A DNA stretch of 19,867 nucleotides from DATBFX01 sp036558305 (GTDB taxonomy: Bacteria; Chloroflexota; Chloroflexia; Thermomicrobiales; UBA6265), in NCBI GenBank assembly GCA_036558305.1, contig DATBFX010000570.1:1-19867 (forward strand), given 5' to 3'. The notes beneath the pieces are model-generated. The model did no database searches and was not told where the DNA came from. It saw only the letters and a program-made list of their open reading frames with translations. This document shows positions 1 to 6,884 of this stretch, in pieces (the first letter of the stretch is position 1; every line of letters begins with the position of its first letter). Both the position numbers and the translations under genes were made by a program.

Positions 1-899
1 ATCGTCCCCTCGCGATGAGACGGCTGCACGTACGGACAGCGATCGGCGAGCGGGCAACCGACGGGCGGTGCCGTCAAGTGCGGCGTTTCGCCCGGGAGGA
101 CGATCCGGCGACGCTCGTGACGGCGCGACGGGTCGGGGATGGGCACCGCCGAGAGTAGCGCCTGCGTGTAGGGATGCTTCGGGTTGGCGAAGATCGCTTC
201 GACCGGGCCTTCCTCGACGATCGTGCCGAGGTACATCACGATCACGCGGCTGCAGAGGGAGCGGACCGTGCTCAGGTCGTGCGAGATGAAGAGGTAGGTC
301 ATCCCGAGTTCGGCCTGGAGTCGCCGCAGCAAACCGATGATCTGGATCCGGATCGACATATCGAGCGACGAGGTCGGTTCGTCGAGGATGACGAAGTCGG
401 GACGGGTCGCGATCGCCCGCGCGATGCCGACCCGCTGTTTCTGCCCTCCGGAGAGTTGGTGCGGTCGCCGCCCGAGGAGACGCCGGTCCAGATTGACAAG
501 ATCCATCAACTCGCCGAGGTGCCCGGCGAGATCGCCGTTCCGCGCGACCCCGTGCAGCTTCAGCGGTTCGCTCAGCGTCTGCTTCACCGTCAGCCGCGGG
601 TTGAGCGACATCGTCGGGTCCTGAAACACCATTTGAATGCGACTGCGCAACGGCCGGAACTCGCCCTCGCTCAGCGTCGTCACGTCCCGGCCCCGAAAGA
701 CGATCCGCCCCTCGCTCGGATCGATCAACCGAACCAGACACTTCGCAACCGTCGATTTCCCCGACCCACTCTCCCCGACCAGGGCGACCGCCTCCCCCGC
801 CTCGATCCGAAACGAAACCCCGTTGACGGCGTAGACCCGACCGCCGTGCGCCGAAAAGACCTTCTTGAGGTCGTGTACCGCGAGAAGTGGGTTCGTCAT
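1..899 (-). CDS. Oligopeptide/dipeptide ABC transporter ATP-binding protein, F-type (C-terminus cut by window edge)
   Basis: This is the ATPase subunit of a peptide importer, working at the inner face of the membrane with the permeases encoded upstream. I translated the minus strand from the ATG at 899; 299 codons are open to the window edge with no stop, so the 3' end is missing. Visible motifs are Walker A GESGSGKST (42-50), Q-loop FQD (92-94), signature LSGGQKQ (149-155), Walker B VILDEP (170-175) and switch His207. An oligopeptide C-terminal region follows, starting at HPYTQALL (242-249). The C-terminal Cys motif begins CPLADRC (282-288), but the place of the third Cys in related proteins is His294. 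The gene follows the D-type ATPase after 217 bp that hold a multi-hairpin element. The ribosome-binding site is weak. The family is certain; the exact substrate is unknown. Confidence 0.93.
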   Translation of the reverse strand, partial: MTNPLLAVHDLKKVFSAHGGRVYAVNGVSFRIEAGEAVALVGESGSGKSTVAKCLVRLIDPSEGRIVFRGRDVTTLSEGEFRPLRSRIQMVFQDPTMSLNPRLTVKQTLSEPLKLHGVARNGDLAGHLGELMDLVNLDRRLLGRRPHQLSGGQKQRVGIARAIATRPDFVILDEPTSSLDMSIRIQIIGLLRRLQAELGMTYLFISHDLSTVRSLCSRVIVMYLGTIVEEGPVEAIFANPKHPYTQALLSAVPIPDPSRRHERRRIVLPGETPHLTAPPVGCPLADRCPYVQPSHREGT

Positions 900-927
900 G
901 GTCGATCCGCTCTCATGAGCCGATGTC

Positions 928-1084
928 GTGCCGGCGTCGCGCGGGGCTGACGCCCTGAGGGCACCCGCCGCGCGGAACCTCCATAAGCCCCCTGAAGGAG
1001 GCTGCTAACAACGATTTCCCCAGCCCGCTTGAGCGGGCTTATCTGGGTGAGCCCGGAGACTTTCGCTCCGGGCGACGCCGGCGC
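928..1084. repeat. Multi-hairpin REP/BIME-like element between two ATPase genes
   Basis: A 13-bp arm at 928-940 (GTGCCGGCGTCGC) is complementary, with one wobble position, to 1072-1084, and together they enclose four hairpins. Hairpin 1 is 941-968, with stems GCGGG/CCCGC and GCCCT/AGGGC. Hairpin 2 is 986-1003 (AGCCCCCT/AGGAGGCT, one mismatch). Hairpin 3 is 1022-1039 (perfect AGCCCGCT/AGCGGGCT). Hairpin 4 is 1051-1073 (GCCCGGAG/CTCCGGGC). Hairpins 2 and 3 are diverged inverted copies of one unit: each carries ATA next to an AGCCC-starting stem, in opposite orientation. That is the head-to-head arrangement of bacterial REP/BIME elements. In the operon it could affect mRNA processing or termination between the ATPases; this is inference. 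No known riboswitch family was recognised. Confidence 0.7.
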
Positions 1085-1116
1085 AATCGTCGAAGTTGGC
1101 AGAGATGCAGACCAGA

Positions 1117-2184
1117 TCATGATCCCGCCGCCTCCGCACCGACTGCCTGCCGCACCTCCACTGGATGGCACAACACCGAATGCTCCACCGCAACCTCGAC
1201 CATCTCCGGTGCCGTCACTCCTGCCTTCGCCCAGGCATCGACAGACACCGCGCGGTACCGCCGGTCCCCGACCTCGATCGACTCCTCGACCGCAATCGGC
1301 GCCGCGTCGGTCGTCGCGTCGGGCGGCCGGTCCGGACGGAGCATCGCACCCAACAGGCGGATCGTGTACGGGTGGCGCGGCCGGGCGAACAACTCGTCGA
1401 CCGGTGCGACCTCGACGATGCGGCCCGATTGCATGACGGCGACGTGGTGACAGGTCTCGGCCACGACGCCCAGGTCGTGCGTGATCAGCAACACCGACAT
1501 CCCCGTCTCCGCCTGGACCTCCGCGATCAGGTCGAAGACTTGCGCCTGGATCGTGACGTCGAGCCCGGTCGTCGGTTCGTCGGCGATCAGCAACTCCGGG
1601 CCGCAGGCGACTATCATCCCGATCATCACCCGCTGTGCCATCCCGCCGCTGAGTTGGTGCGGATACGAGGCGGCGACCCGCTCCGGTCCGGCGACCCCGA
1701 CCCGCCGCAGCATCGCCAGCGATGCCGCCCGTGCCTCCTCCTTCCCCACCCCTCGCTGCCGCCGGTAGACCCGGCCGATCTGGTCCCCGACCGTCATCAG
1801 CGGATTGAGCGACGTCCGCGGCGACTGGAAAATCATCGCCGCCTTCTTCCCCCGAATTCGCCGCAACCCCGCCTCGTCCCTCCCGACGACGTCCTCGCCG
1901 TCGACCACCACCCGCCCCCCAACCACCCGCCCCGGCGCCCGCGTCAACCCCAAAATCGATAGTGCCGTCTGCGTCTTCCCCGACCCGCTCTCCCCCACCA
2001 ACCCCAAAATTTCGTGCCGCCGGATCGTGAACGACACATCGTTGACCACAGGAATGAGTCGCTCTCCTGATTCGTCCGGGAACGCGATGGTCAGGTTCTG
2101 GATCTGAACCAGCGGAGCCGCGTCCTCCCCCTTCCCCCCGACGGTCGGGGGGAAGGGGGCCGGGGGGTTAGGGGGCCTTCTCAT
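1117..2184 (-). CDS. Oligopeptide/dipeptide ABC transporter ATP-binding protein, D-type
   Basis: This is the second ATPase subunit of the peptide importer (355 aa). It has Walker A GESGSGKT (64-71), Q-loop Gln120, signature LSGGMAQ (178-184), Walker B LLIADEP (198-204), D-loop GLD (207-209) and switch His236, then HPYTIRLLGAML (271-282). The ATG at 2184 overlaps the stop of the preceding permease (ATGA), so translation is probably coupled. Residues 2-20 or so are Pro/Gly-rich and come from a C-rich palindrome; the conserved fold starts only at about residue 25 (PLVQIQNL). A later start would have to be a CTG, so I keep the ATG. The Cys-rich motif usual at the C-terminus is absent; a tail ending near HSVLCHPVE takes its place. 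The substrate is unknown. Confidence 0.92.
   Translation of the reverse strand: MRRPPNPPAPFPPTVGGKGEDAAPLVQIQNLTIAFPDESGERLIPVVNDVSFTIRRHEILGLVGESGSGKTQTALSILGLTRAPGRVVGGRVVVDGEDVVGRDEAGLRRIRGKKAAMIFQSPRTSLNPLMTVGDQIGRVYRRQRGVGKEEARAASLAMLRRVGVAGPERVAASYPHQLSGGMAQRVMIGMIVACGPELLIADEPTTGLDVTIQAQVFDLIAEVQAETGMSVLLITHDLGVVAETCHHVAVMQSGRIVEVAPVDELFARPRHPYTIRLLGAMLRPDRPPDATTDAAPIAVEESIEVGDRRYRAVSVDAWAKAGVTAPEMVEVAVEHSVLCHPVEVRQAVGAEAAGS
2127..2159. repeat. C-rich palindrome inside the ATPase N-terminus
   Basis: A perfect 16-bp inverted repeat with a single-base centre: CCCCCTTCCCCCCGAC at 2127-2142 and its complement at 2144-2159. Related G-runs continue to about 2175. It is read in frame by the minus-strand ATPase gene as residues 9-20, so it is part of the translated sequence if the ATG at 2184 is used. 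It resembles the dispersed palindromic repeats elsewhere in the window in style but not in sequence. Confidence 0.8.
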
Positions 2185-3101
2185 CTCCCCACCACCGCAT
2201 CACGCACCCACTCCCCGACCAGATTGAATCCCAGCACCGCGATCAATATCGCAATCCCTGGGAAGACCGAGATCCACCACTGCCCCGAGTTGATGTACTG
2301 CGCCCCGTCCGAAACCAACACTCCCCACTCGGCCGTCGGCGGTCGAATCCCGACACCGAGGAAGCTGAGCCCCGCCACGTCGAGGATGCCCCACCCGAGC
2401 GTCAACGTCGCCTGCACCAGCGCCGGCGGCAACGCGTTCGGCAACAGGTGGTACCCCAGGATGCGGAGGCGGCGGTTGCCGACGCACTTGGCGGCGGCGG
2501 CGTACTCGGCCTCCCGCAAGGAAAGCATCTCGCTCCGCACGATCCGCACGAAGTAGGGCGTGTAGGCCACCGCCACCGCGACCACGACGTACCTCGTCTC
2601 GTTGCCGAGCATCGCCGTGATCCCGATCGCCAGCACGAACGCCGGGAAGGAGAGCAGGACGTCGACGATCCGCATCGCGACGTCGTCGACGATCTCGCCG
2701 AAGTAGCCCGTCACGCCCCCGATGGCCGCCCCTGCGGTCAGCGCCAGCGCCGTGATCGCGATCGCGACCATCAGATCGAGCCGGGCGGCGTCGATGACGC
2801 GGGCGAACACGTCGCGCCCGTACTGGTCGGTGCCCATCAGGTGCTCGCGCGAAGGCGCGGCGGTGACCGCGAACGGATCGGGCGTGATCGGGTCGTAGCG
2901 CGAAAGCCACGGCCCGGCCACCGCCAGGAAGAGGATCAGCCCGAGTGCACAGAACCCGACGATCGCCGAGGCGCGGGTCCGGCGAACCCGCCGCCACCAG
3001 GACGCGCGACCGGTCCCCACCACGACCGGTTCGTAAACCGGCACCGGCGGAAGACTGCCGGGGGAAAGGGGGCGGTTGACGTCGCCGGCGGTCGCTGCCA
3101 T
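2181..3101 (-). CDS. Peptide ABC transporter permease, DppC/OppC type
   Basis: This is one of two membrane subunits of the importer (306 aa). A poorly conserved Pro-rich N-terminus (about 1-40) precedes the first membrane segment (about 46-66). The family motif GTDQYGRDVF lies at 90-99, and the permease core has further hydrophobic segments at about 111-134, 145-165, 170-186 and 276-296. The EAA loop that contacts the ATPase is at about 197-225, with AAAAKCVGN and a downstream LLPNALPP. The ATG at 3101 is preceded by GAGGAG at a good distance and lies 10 bp after the stop of the B-type permease. A longer open frame exists upstream but runs into that gene and is not credible. Its stop overlaps the start of the D-type ATPase. 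Confidence 0.93.
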   Translation of the reverse strand: MAATAGDVNRPLSPGSLPPVPVYEPVVVGTGRASWWRRVRRTRASAIVGFCALGLILFLAVAGPWLSRYDPITPDPFAVTAAPSREHLMGTDQYGRDVFARVIDAARLDLMVAIAITALALTAGAAIGGVTGYFGEIVDDVAMRIVDVLLSFPAFVLAIGITAMLGNETRYVVVAVAVAYTPYFVRIVRSEMLSLREAEYAAAAKCVGNRRLRILGYHLLPNALPPALVQATLTLGWGILDVAGLSFLGVGIRPPTAEWGVLVSDGAQYINSGQWWISVFPGIAILIAVLGFNLVGEWVRDAVVGR

Positions 3102-3111
3102 GAGGAACTCC

Positions 3112-4128
3112 TCAGCCGAGCCGGATGCGGGGGTCGATGAGGGTGTAGGCGATGTCGATCGCCAGGTTGAGCAGCACGTAGATGATGGCGACGACGAGGA
3201 CGAAGCCGTTGATCGCGTCGTAGTCGCTGCCGGTGATCGCGTTCCAGGCGTAGTACCCGATCCCCGGCCAGGAGAAGATCGTCTCCACGAGCACGTTCCC
3301 GGCCAGCAGATACCCAAGCACGATCCCCGCCACCGTCAACAGCGAGACGAGCGCGTTCTTCAGCGCGTCCTGGCGGACGATCTCGCGATCGGAGAGCCCG
3401 AGACTGCGCGCCGCCAGCACGTAGTCGCTGCCGAGCACGTTGAGCATCGCCGAACGCGACATCTTGATGAACGGCGACATGACGACGAACCCGAGCGCGA
3501 GCGTCGGCAAGACCAGATGGGCGAGCGCGTCGCGTAGCGCGGTCCAATTGCCCGTCAGGAGTGCGTCGATGGTGTAGAGCCCGGTCAGGTGTTGCGGCGG
3601 CGCGACATCGGTAGACAGCCGGCCGACCGGCGCCGGGGCGATGTTCCAGAGGTGGTAGAAGAGGTAGATCAGGACGAGGCCGAACCAGAAGAGGGGCGTC
3701 GCCGCGCCGACGATCGCCACCTGATGGATGAGCCCGTCGAGCCAGCTCCCGCGCCGCACCGCTGCCCAGATCCCGAGCGGGATGCCGAGCACCCCGCCGA
3801 AGAGGAGCGCAGCCAACGCCAGCTCGATCGTCGCCGGCAAGCGGTGGCTCAGATCCTGACGGACGGGATGACCGGAGCGGATGCTCTCGCCCAGATCACC
3901 CCGCACCACGTTGCCCACGTAGTCGCCAAGCTGGACGAGGAACGGTTTGTCGAGACCGAGTTGCTTGCTGATCGCGGCCCGGACCTCAGGCGTCGCGTAC
4001 GCCCCCGCCTTGACGAGCACCGGATCGCCCGGCAGCACACGCGTAACGACGAAGACGGTCACGATCACGCCGAGCAGCGTGACGACCGACAACGCCAACC
4101 GGCGGGCGAGGTACCGTCGGAGAGTCAT
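3112..4128 (-). CDS. Peptide ABC transporter permease, DppB/OppB type
   Basis: First gene of the visible importer operon (338 aa). It has the N-terminal signature of the B permeases: a first helix (about 11-30), then VLPGDPV (31-37) and LGLDKPFLVQ (57-66). A large outer loop follows, then membrane segments at about 100-125, 136-160, 203-222, 263-283 and 306-328. The EAA loop is at about 235-262 (LAARSLGLSDREIVRQ), followed by the conserved VETIFSWPGIG (281-291). Length is normal for the family. No clear Shine-Dalgarno is seen before the ATG, though GACGGACGG is purine-rich. A candidate promoter lies about 120 bp upstream. No periplasmic or lipoprotein binding protein precedes it, which is unusual because importer operons often start with one; it may lie outside the window. 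Confidence 0.94.
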   Translation of the reverse strand: MTLRRYLARRLALSVVTLLGVIVTVFVVTRVLPGDPVLVKAGAYATPEVRAAISKQLGLDKPFLVQLGDYVGNVVRGDLGESIRSGHPVRQDLSHRLPATIELALAALLFGGVLGIPLGIWAAVRRGSWLDGLIHQVAIVGAATPLFWFGLVLIYLFYHLWNIAPAPVGRLSTDVAPPQHLTGLYTIDALLTGNWTALRDALAHLVLPTLALGFVVMSPFIKMSRSAMLNVLGSDYVLAARSLGLSDREIVRQDALKNALVSLLTVAGIVLGYLLAGNVLVETIFSWPGIGYYAWNAITGSDYDAINGFVLVVAIIYVLLNLAIDIAYTLIDPRIRLG

Positions 4129-4152
4129 CGATGGCCGTCCGTCAATCGCTGA

Positions 4153-4170
4153 GGCATCGTCGGCATCGTC
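4153..4170. repeat. Tandem 9-bp duplication in the importer leader
   Basis: GGCATCGTC occurs twice back to back at 4153-4161 and 4162-4170, in the untranslated leader between the candidate promoter and the start of the B-type permease. It is most likely a simple slippage duplication. A regulatory role is possible but nothing supports it. Confidence 0.4.
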
Positions 4171-4247
4171 GGAGCGTGAGGGACAGCGGCCGCGCCGCTT
4201 CGAACCGCAACGGTGTGGAGCGGTGAAAAGGTGTCGAGCGCGTCGCG

Positions 4248-4276
4248 AGTGTAGCTTTCACGGATCGGGCGTGCAA
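4248..4276 (-). promoter_or_regulatory. Candidate sigma-70-type promoter for the peptide importer operon
   Basis: Reading the minus strand, TTGCAC (4276-4271) and TACACT (4253-4248) are separated by exactly 17 bp. The match to consensus is moderate (3/6 and 4/6). It lies between the Crp-type regulator stop and the permease start and would give a leader of roughly 110 nt. The same TACACT -10 hexamer with 17-bp spacing recurs upstream of the MBL/Rieske gene. Confidence 0.4.
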
Positions 4277-4285
4277 CGGGGCGAT

Positions 4286-4957
4286 TCATCCCAGGTACGC
4301 GCGCAACGCGTCCGGTTTCAGAAGGGAGATGCGATCGCCCTCGATCCCGAGGATGCCGAGCGACGCAAACTCCTGAAGTGCCCGATTCAACGTGCTGCGG
4401 GTCGTCCCGAGTTCCGCGGCGAGCTCGCCCTGGCTACGACCGAGCCTGAAGGTCCGACTGCCCTCGCGTTCGGCGCGCGTCAGCAGCCACTTCGCCAGCC
4501 GTCCCGGCACGTCCAACGCCATCAGGTCGGCGTGACGCGCGTTCGCAAGTCGCACCCAACCGGCGAGCGTTGCCAGCAACCCTTCGACGAAGGTGAACTC
4601 GTTCCGGAGCAGTTCGAGGAAGTCCGATCGCTGGATGAACCGGACCCTGACCGGGCCCTGGGCGGTGACGGTCGCATCACGCGGTTTCCCGTCGAGCAGG
4701 GCCAGTTCGCCGAGTGCCGCCGGCGCCTCCACGACGGCAAGCACTGCCTCTTGCCCCGTTGTCGCGTACCTGGAAACCTTGAGGTGGCCATCCTCCAACA
4801 CCACCAGGCTGTGTCCCGGATCGCCCTCGTTGAACAGCACCTGACCATCGCGATAGGAGCGCACCAGGCTTGCCCGCGCCAACGCATCGAGGAGCTGTGC
4901 CGGCAGACCCGCGAAGAGCGGGACCTCACCGAGGCGGTGGGGGGGGGTGTTCGTCAT
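4286..4957 (-). CDS. Crp/Fnr-family transcriptional regulator
   Basis: A 223-aa regulator with an N-terminal cyclic-nucleotide-binding-type beta-roll (about 12-115) and a C-terminal winged helix-turn-helix (about 150-213). The roll contains GHSLVVLEDGHLKV (48-61) and the phosphate-cassette-like GELALLDGKPRDATV (83-97), with Arg93 where Crp proteins bind the cyclic-nucleotide phosphate. The recognition region is SQGELAAELGTTRSTLNRAL (175-194). There are no cysteines, so an FNR-type iron-sulfur switch is excluded. The ATG at 4957 follows a GGTGGA-like site. The frame stays open further upstream, but those codons come from a palindromic repeat and should not be annotated. It sits head-to-tail upstream of the peptide importer and may regulate it; the sequence gives no direct proof. 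Confidence 0.92.
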   Translation of the reverse strand: MTNTPPHRLGEVPLFAGLPAQLLDALARASLVRSYRDGQVLFNEGDPGHSLVVLEDGHLKVSRYATTGQEAVLAVVEAPAALGELALLDGKPRDATVTAQGPVRVRFIQRSDFLELLRNEFTFVEGLLATLAGWVRLANARHADLMALDVPGRLAKWLLTRAEREGSRTFRLGRSQGELAAELGTTRSTLNRALQEFASLGILGIEGDRISLLKPDALRAYLG

Positions 4958-4985
4958 CGCGATCCACCCATACGGCAAACGCCTT

Positions 4986-5074
4986 GTAGGGGCGGACCGC
5001 CGTGTCCGCCCTTCTTCATGAGCGCCAACGCGGCAGGGCGGACAGCGCCCAGAGGGCACCCGGTCCGCCCCTAC
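4986..5074. repeat. Palindromic GTAGGGG-type repeat, copy A
   Basis: Outer 13-bp perfect inverted arms GTAGGGGCGGACC (4986-4998) and its complement (5062-5074). Inner arms are TGTCCGCCC (5003-5011) and its complement (5036-5044). The element fills most of the space between the start of the Crp-type gene (28 bp away) and the stop of the MBL/Rieske gene (33 bp away). Its right arm, read on the minus strand, matches the left arm of copy D almost base for base, so the two copies lie in opposite orientation. Confidence 0.9.
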
Positions 5075-5107
5075 GATCTCGCGTGTCGCGACGCCTGACC
5101 GCCTCTG

Positions 5108-6733
5108 TCAATCGCCCCGATTCCCCGCACCGATACCCATCGTCGCCACTGCTGCCGGACAGTCCACCTCGTGACCGTTCGCCGCCACCCCGTTCGCCCC
5201 GATCGGTTCGGTGCGGAGGTGGCGATCGTCGCTGGTCAGGCATTTGCCGGTGGCGATGTCGAATTGCCAGCCGTGGAGGGTGCAGGTGAGGGTGCCGTTT
5301 TCGACCTGGCCGAAGCGGGTCAGATCGGCCTTCAGGTGCGGGCAGCGGCGCTGGATGCGGTAGCCGCCGCACTCCCAGGTCTCTTGCTCCGGTTGCTGCT
5401 CCGCGTAGAACCCCTCGGCGTACTGGATCCGCTCCGGCGAGAGGCACTTGAAGAAGCTGTAGACGTACTCGTTGTAGGGGCCGTCGCGTTCGGCGGCGAA
5501 ACGGCAGGAGAGGAAAATCTGGTTGACCCAGTCCTCGTCGTGCCGCTTGATGCACGTCTCGACGAGCGCGGGGTCGAGGAAGAGCCGGTACTCGCACGTC
5601 TCCCCGTGCCAGGCTCGCACCCGCCGCCGCCGGAAATCGAGCACGACCGACGGCTGCGCCTCCCCGAAGTTGAGGAGAACCCGCGTGTTGATCCCTTCCG
5701 CCGTCCGGTCGGCCTGCTGGATCAGCGGTTCGAACCACTCCTTGAGCACCGGCAGGATCTCGATCTCCCCCCGCGTCCAGGTCGCCTTCTCCGCCGCGAT
5801 CTGCGGTCGTCGCCGCTCCCGCATCCGTTCGAGGTAGGCGTGCTTATCGGTGAAGATCGCGCGCACCTCTTCGGCAGGCATCGGGTGCCGAACGGAGCAC
5901 GAATCCGGCGTCAGCGTCATGACGCTGCCGGGGATCATCAGGTGCCCGCGATCCGGCGGGTACCCCTGCTCCTGGAGGAATTCGAGGAAGACGGTCTGGT
6001 CGGGAAAGATGTTGACCGGGTCGCGGTCGACGTCGTTGAAGTCGAACAACTCGTCGTCGAGGAAGCAGGGCGGACCGGCCATCGGCACGATGTGGGTCGC
6101 GCCGATCTGCCGCGCGTAGCGGACGGCCCGTGCCATCTGCGTCGTCCGTTTCTGGCGTCCGAGCGCCCGCTTCTCCGCCTCGGGGAAGCGGTAGACCATC
6201 GGGTACCAGATCGCGCCGGAAAACTGGAGGAAGTGGGCATCGTACGGTCCGAACGCGGTCAGGGCATCGAAGTCGACCGGCCGCGAATCGTTCTGGTCGA
6301 AGACCCGCACCTCGCCGTCGTCGAGCGAGAGCCCGGAGTCGCCGAGCGGTCCGTCGGCCGGGGAGACGAGCGAGGTCGTCATCACCCGCAACCCGTCGAG
6401 GTCCAGCGGTACCCCGTTCTTCGTCTGCACGAAGTTGGCGAAATCGAGGTCGCGCAGGTAGCGCTCGACCAGCGGCAGCGGATGATCGGGCAGGATAACC
6501 GTCGTGTCCTTGGCGACGTGATCGCGCAACCAGACCGGGTCGTAGTGGTCGTGGTGGACGTGGGAGAGGTAGAGGTAGGTCGGGTTGCCGATCGTCGTGG
6601 GGTCGATACCGGAGTTGTCCGGAAAAGGGAACCAGGAGGCGAAGTAGGCCGGGTTGAACCAGGGATCGCAGAGGATGCTGCCGTGCTTCGTCTCGACGTA
6701 GAGACCGGCATGGCCGATGAACGTGATCTGCAA
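5108..6733 (-). CDS. Metallo-beta-lactamase-fold / Rieske [2Fe-2S] fusion protein
   Basis: Probably an oxidoreductase or metallohydrolase-like protein of 541 aa; the reaction is unknown. Numbered from the TTG at 6733, an MBL fold fills roughly residues 1-280, with metal motif HVHHDH (58-63) and an UlaG/CMAH-like start (QITFIGHAGLYVE). A middle region of about 285-440 follows. A C-terminal Rieske domain has CPH (Cys464, His466) and CTLHGW (Cys484, His487), the two Cys-X-His/Cys-X2-His ligand pairs. CMP-N-acetylneuraminate hydroxylase combines the same two folds but with Rieske first. I chose TTG because GGAGGAGG ends 7 bases before it, the fold begins exactly there, and a good promoter leaves a normal leader. 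A GTG at 6778 would extend the protein by 15 residues. It may be co-transcribed with the downstream Crp-type gene. Confidence 0.88.
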   Translation of the reverse strand: MQITFIGHAGLYVETKHGSILCDPWFNPAYFASWFPFPDNSGIDPTTIGNPTYLYLSHVHHDHYDPVWLRDHVAKDTTVILPDHPLPLVERYLRDLDFANFVQTKNGVPLDLDGLRVMTTSLVSPADGPLGDSGLSLDDGEVRVFDQNDSRPVDFDALTAFGPYDAHFLQFSGAIWYPMVYRFPEAEKRALGRQKRTTQMARAVRYARQIGATHIVPMAGPPCFLDDELFDFNDVDRDPVNIFPDQTVFLEFLQEQGYPPDRGHLMIPGSVMTLTPDSCSVRHPMPAEEVRAIFTDKHAYLERMRERRRPQIAAEKATWTRGEIEILPVLKEWFEPLIQQADRTAEGINTRVLLNFGEAQPSVVLDFRRRRVRAWHGETCEYRLFLDPALVETCIKRHDEDWVNQIFLSCRFAAERDGPYNEYVYSFFKCLSPERIQYAEGFYAEQQPEQETWECGGYRIQRRCPHLKADLTRFGQVENGTLTCTLHGWQFDIATGKCLTSDDRHLRTEPIGANGVAANGHEVDCPAAVATMGIGAGNRGD

Positions 6734-6740
6734 CCCAGCG

Positions 6741-6748
6741 CCTCCTCC
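6741..6748 (-). promoter_or_regulatory. Strong ribosome-binding site that sets a TTG start
   Basis: The minus strand reads GGAGGAGG at 6748-6741, seven bases before TTG at 6733. It would lie inside the coding region if the upstream GTG at 6778 were the start, so it favours the shorter protein. Confidence 0.65.
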
Positions 6749-6792
6749 GACCCGACCGATGGTCGTCTCCCGCTCCACCCGGAACGCTCGTC

Positions 6793-6821
6793 AGTGTAGT
6801 CGTGCCGTGTCGCAGAGACAA
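6793..6821 (-). promoter_or_regulatory. Candidate promoter for the MBL/Rieske gene
   Basis: On the minus strand TTGTCT (6821-6816) and TACACT (6798-6793) are spaced by 17 bp, each matching consensus at 4/6. Transcription would begin near 6786, about 50 bases before the TTG start but only a few bases before the alternative GTG, which again supports the TTG. Confidence 0.5.
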
Positions 6822-6839
6822 CGCCCGGACCGGTCTCGC

Positions 6840-6845
6840 TACAAT
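6840..6845 (+). promoter_or_regulatory. Possible -10 box for the plus-strand small gene
   Basis: TACAAT matches the -10 consensus at 5/6 and lies 39 bases before the ATG at 6885. No convincing -35 is found at 16-18 bp; the region there overlaps the divergent minus-strand promoter. If real, the two promoters would be back to back and could compete. Confidence 0.3.
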
Positions 6846-6884
6846 GACGGCGTGCACGACGCCGCGTGCGGGGAGGGGGCGCGA

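Noticed and set aside
928..1084. Known riboswitch, T-box or IscB-type guide RNA
   Set aside because: No conserved core of a named class could be identified and no IscB/TnpB gene is nearby; the pattern is better explained by REP-like palindromes.
3102..3317. 72-codon N-terminal extension of the C-type permease
   Set aside because: It lies entirely in the 3' part of the B-type permease gene in another frame and is Ser/Thr/Pro-rich without family similarity.
4212..4233. Three GGTG repeats at 8-10 bp spacing as a regulator binding site
   Set aside because: The motif is too short, the spacing is uneven, and it lies downstream of the candidate promoter; chance is likely in GC-rich DNA.
4286..4957. 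FNR-type oxygen sensor
   Set aside because: The protein contains no cysteine, so it cannot carry the iron-sulfur cluster of FNR.
4958..5059. N-terminal extension of the Crp-type regulator
   Set aside because: The 34 extra codons are mostly repeat copy A (reads GRTRRSAPTRR), and the domain begins just after the ATG at 4957 with a Shine-Dalgarno-like site.
5108..6733. CMP-N-acetylneuraminate hydroxylase
   Set aside because: The two folds are shared, but the domain order is reversed and no sialic-acid genes are nearby.
5171..6799. 542-codon open frame on the plus strand opposite the MBL/Rieske gene
   Set aside because: It is an antisense shadow of a gene with clear domain motifs; its product is rich in Arg, Val, Asp and Glu without any recognisable fold, typical of GC-rich mirror frames.
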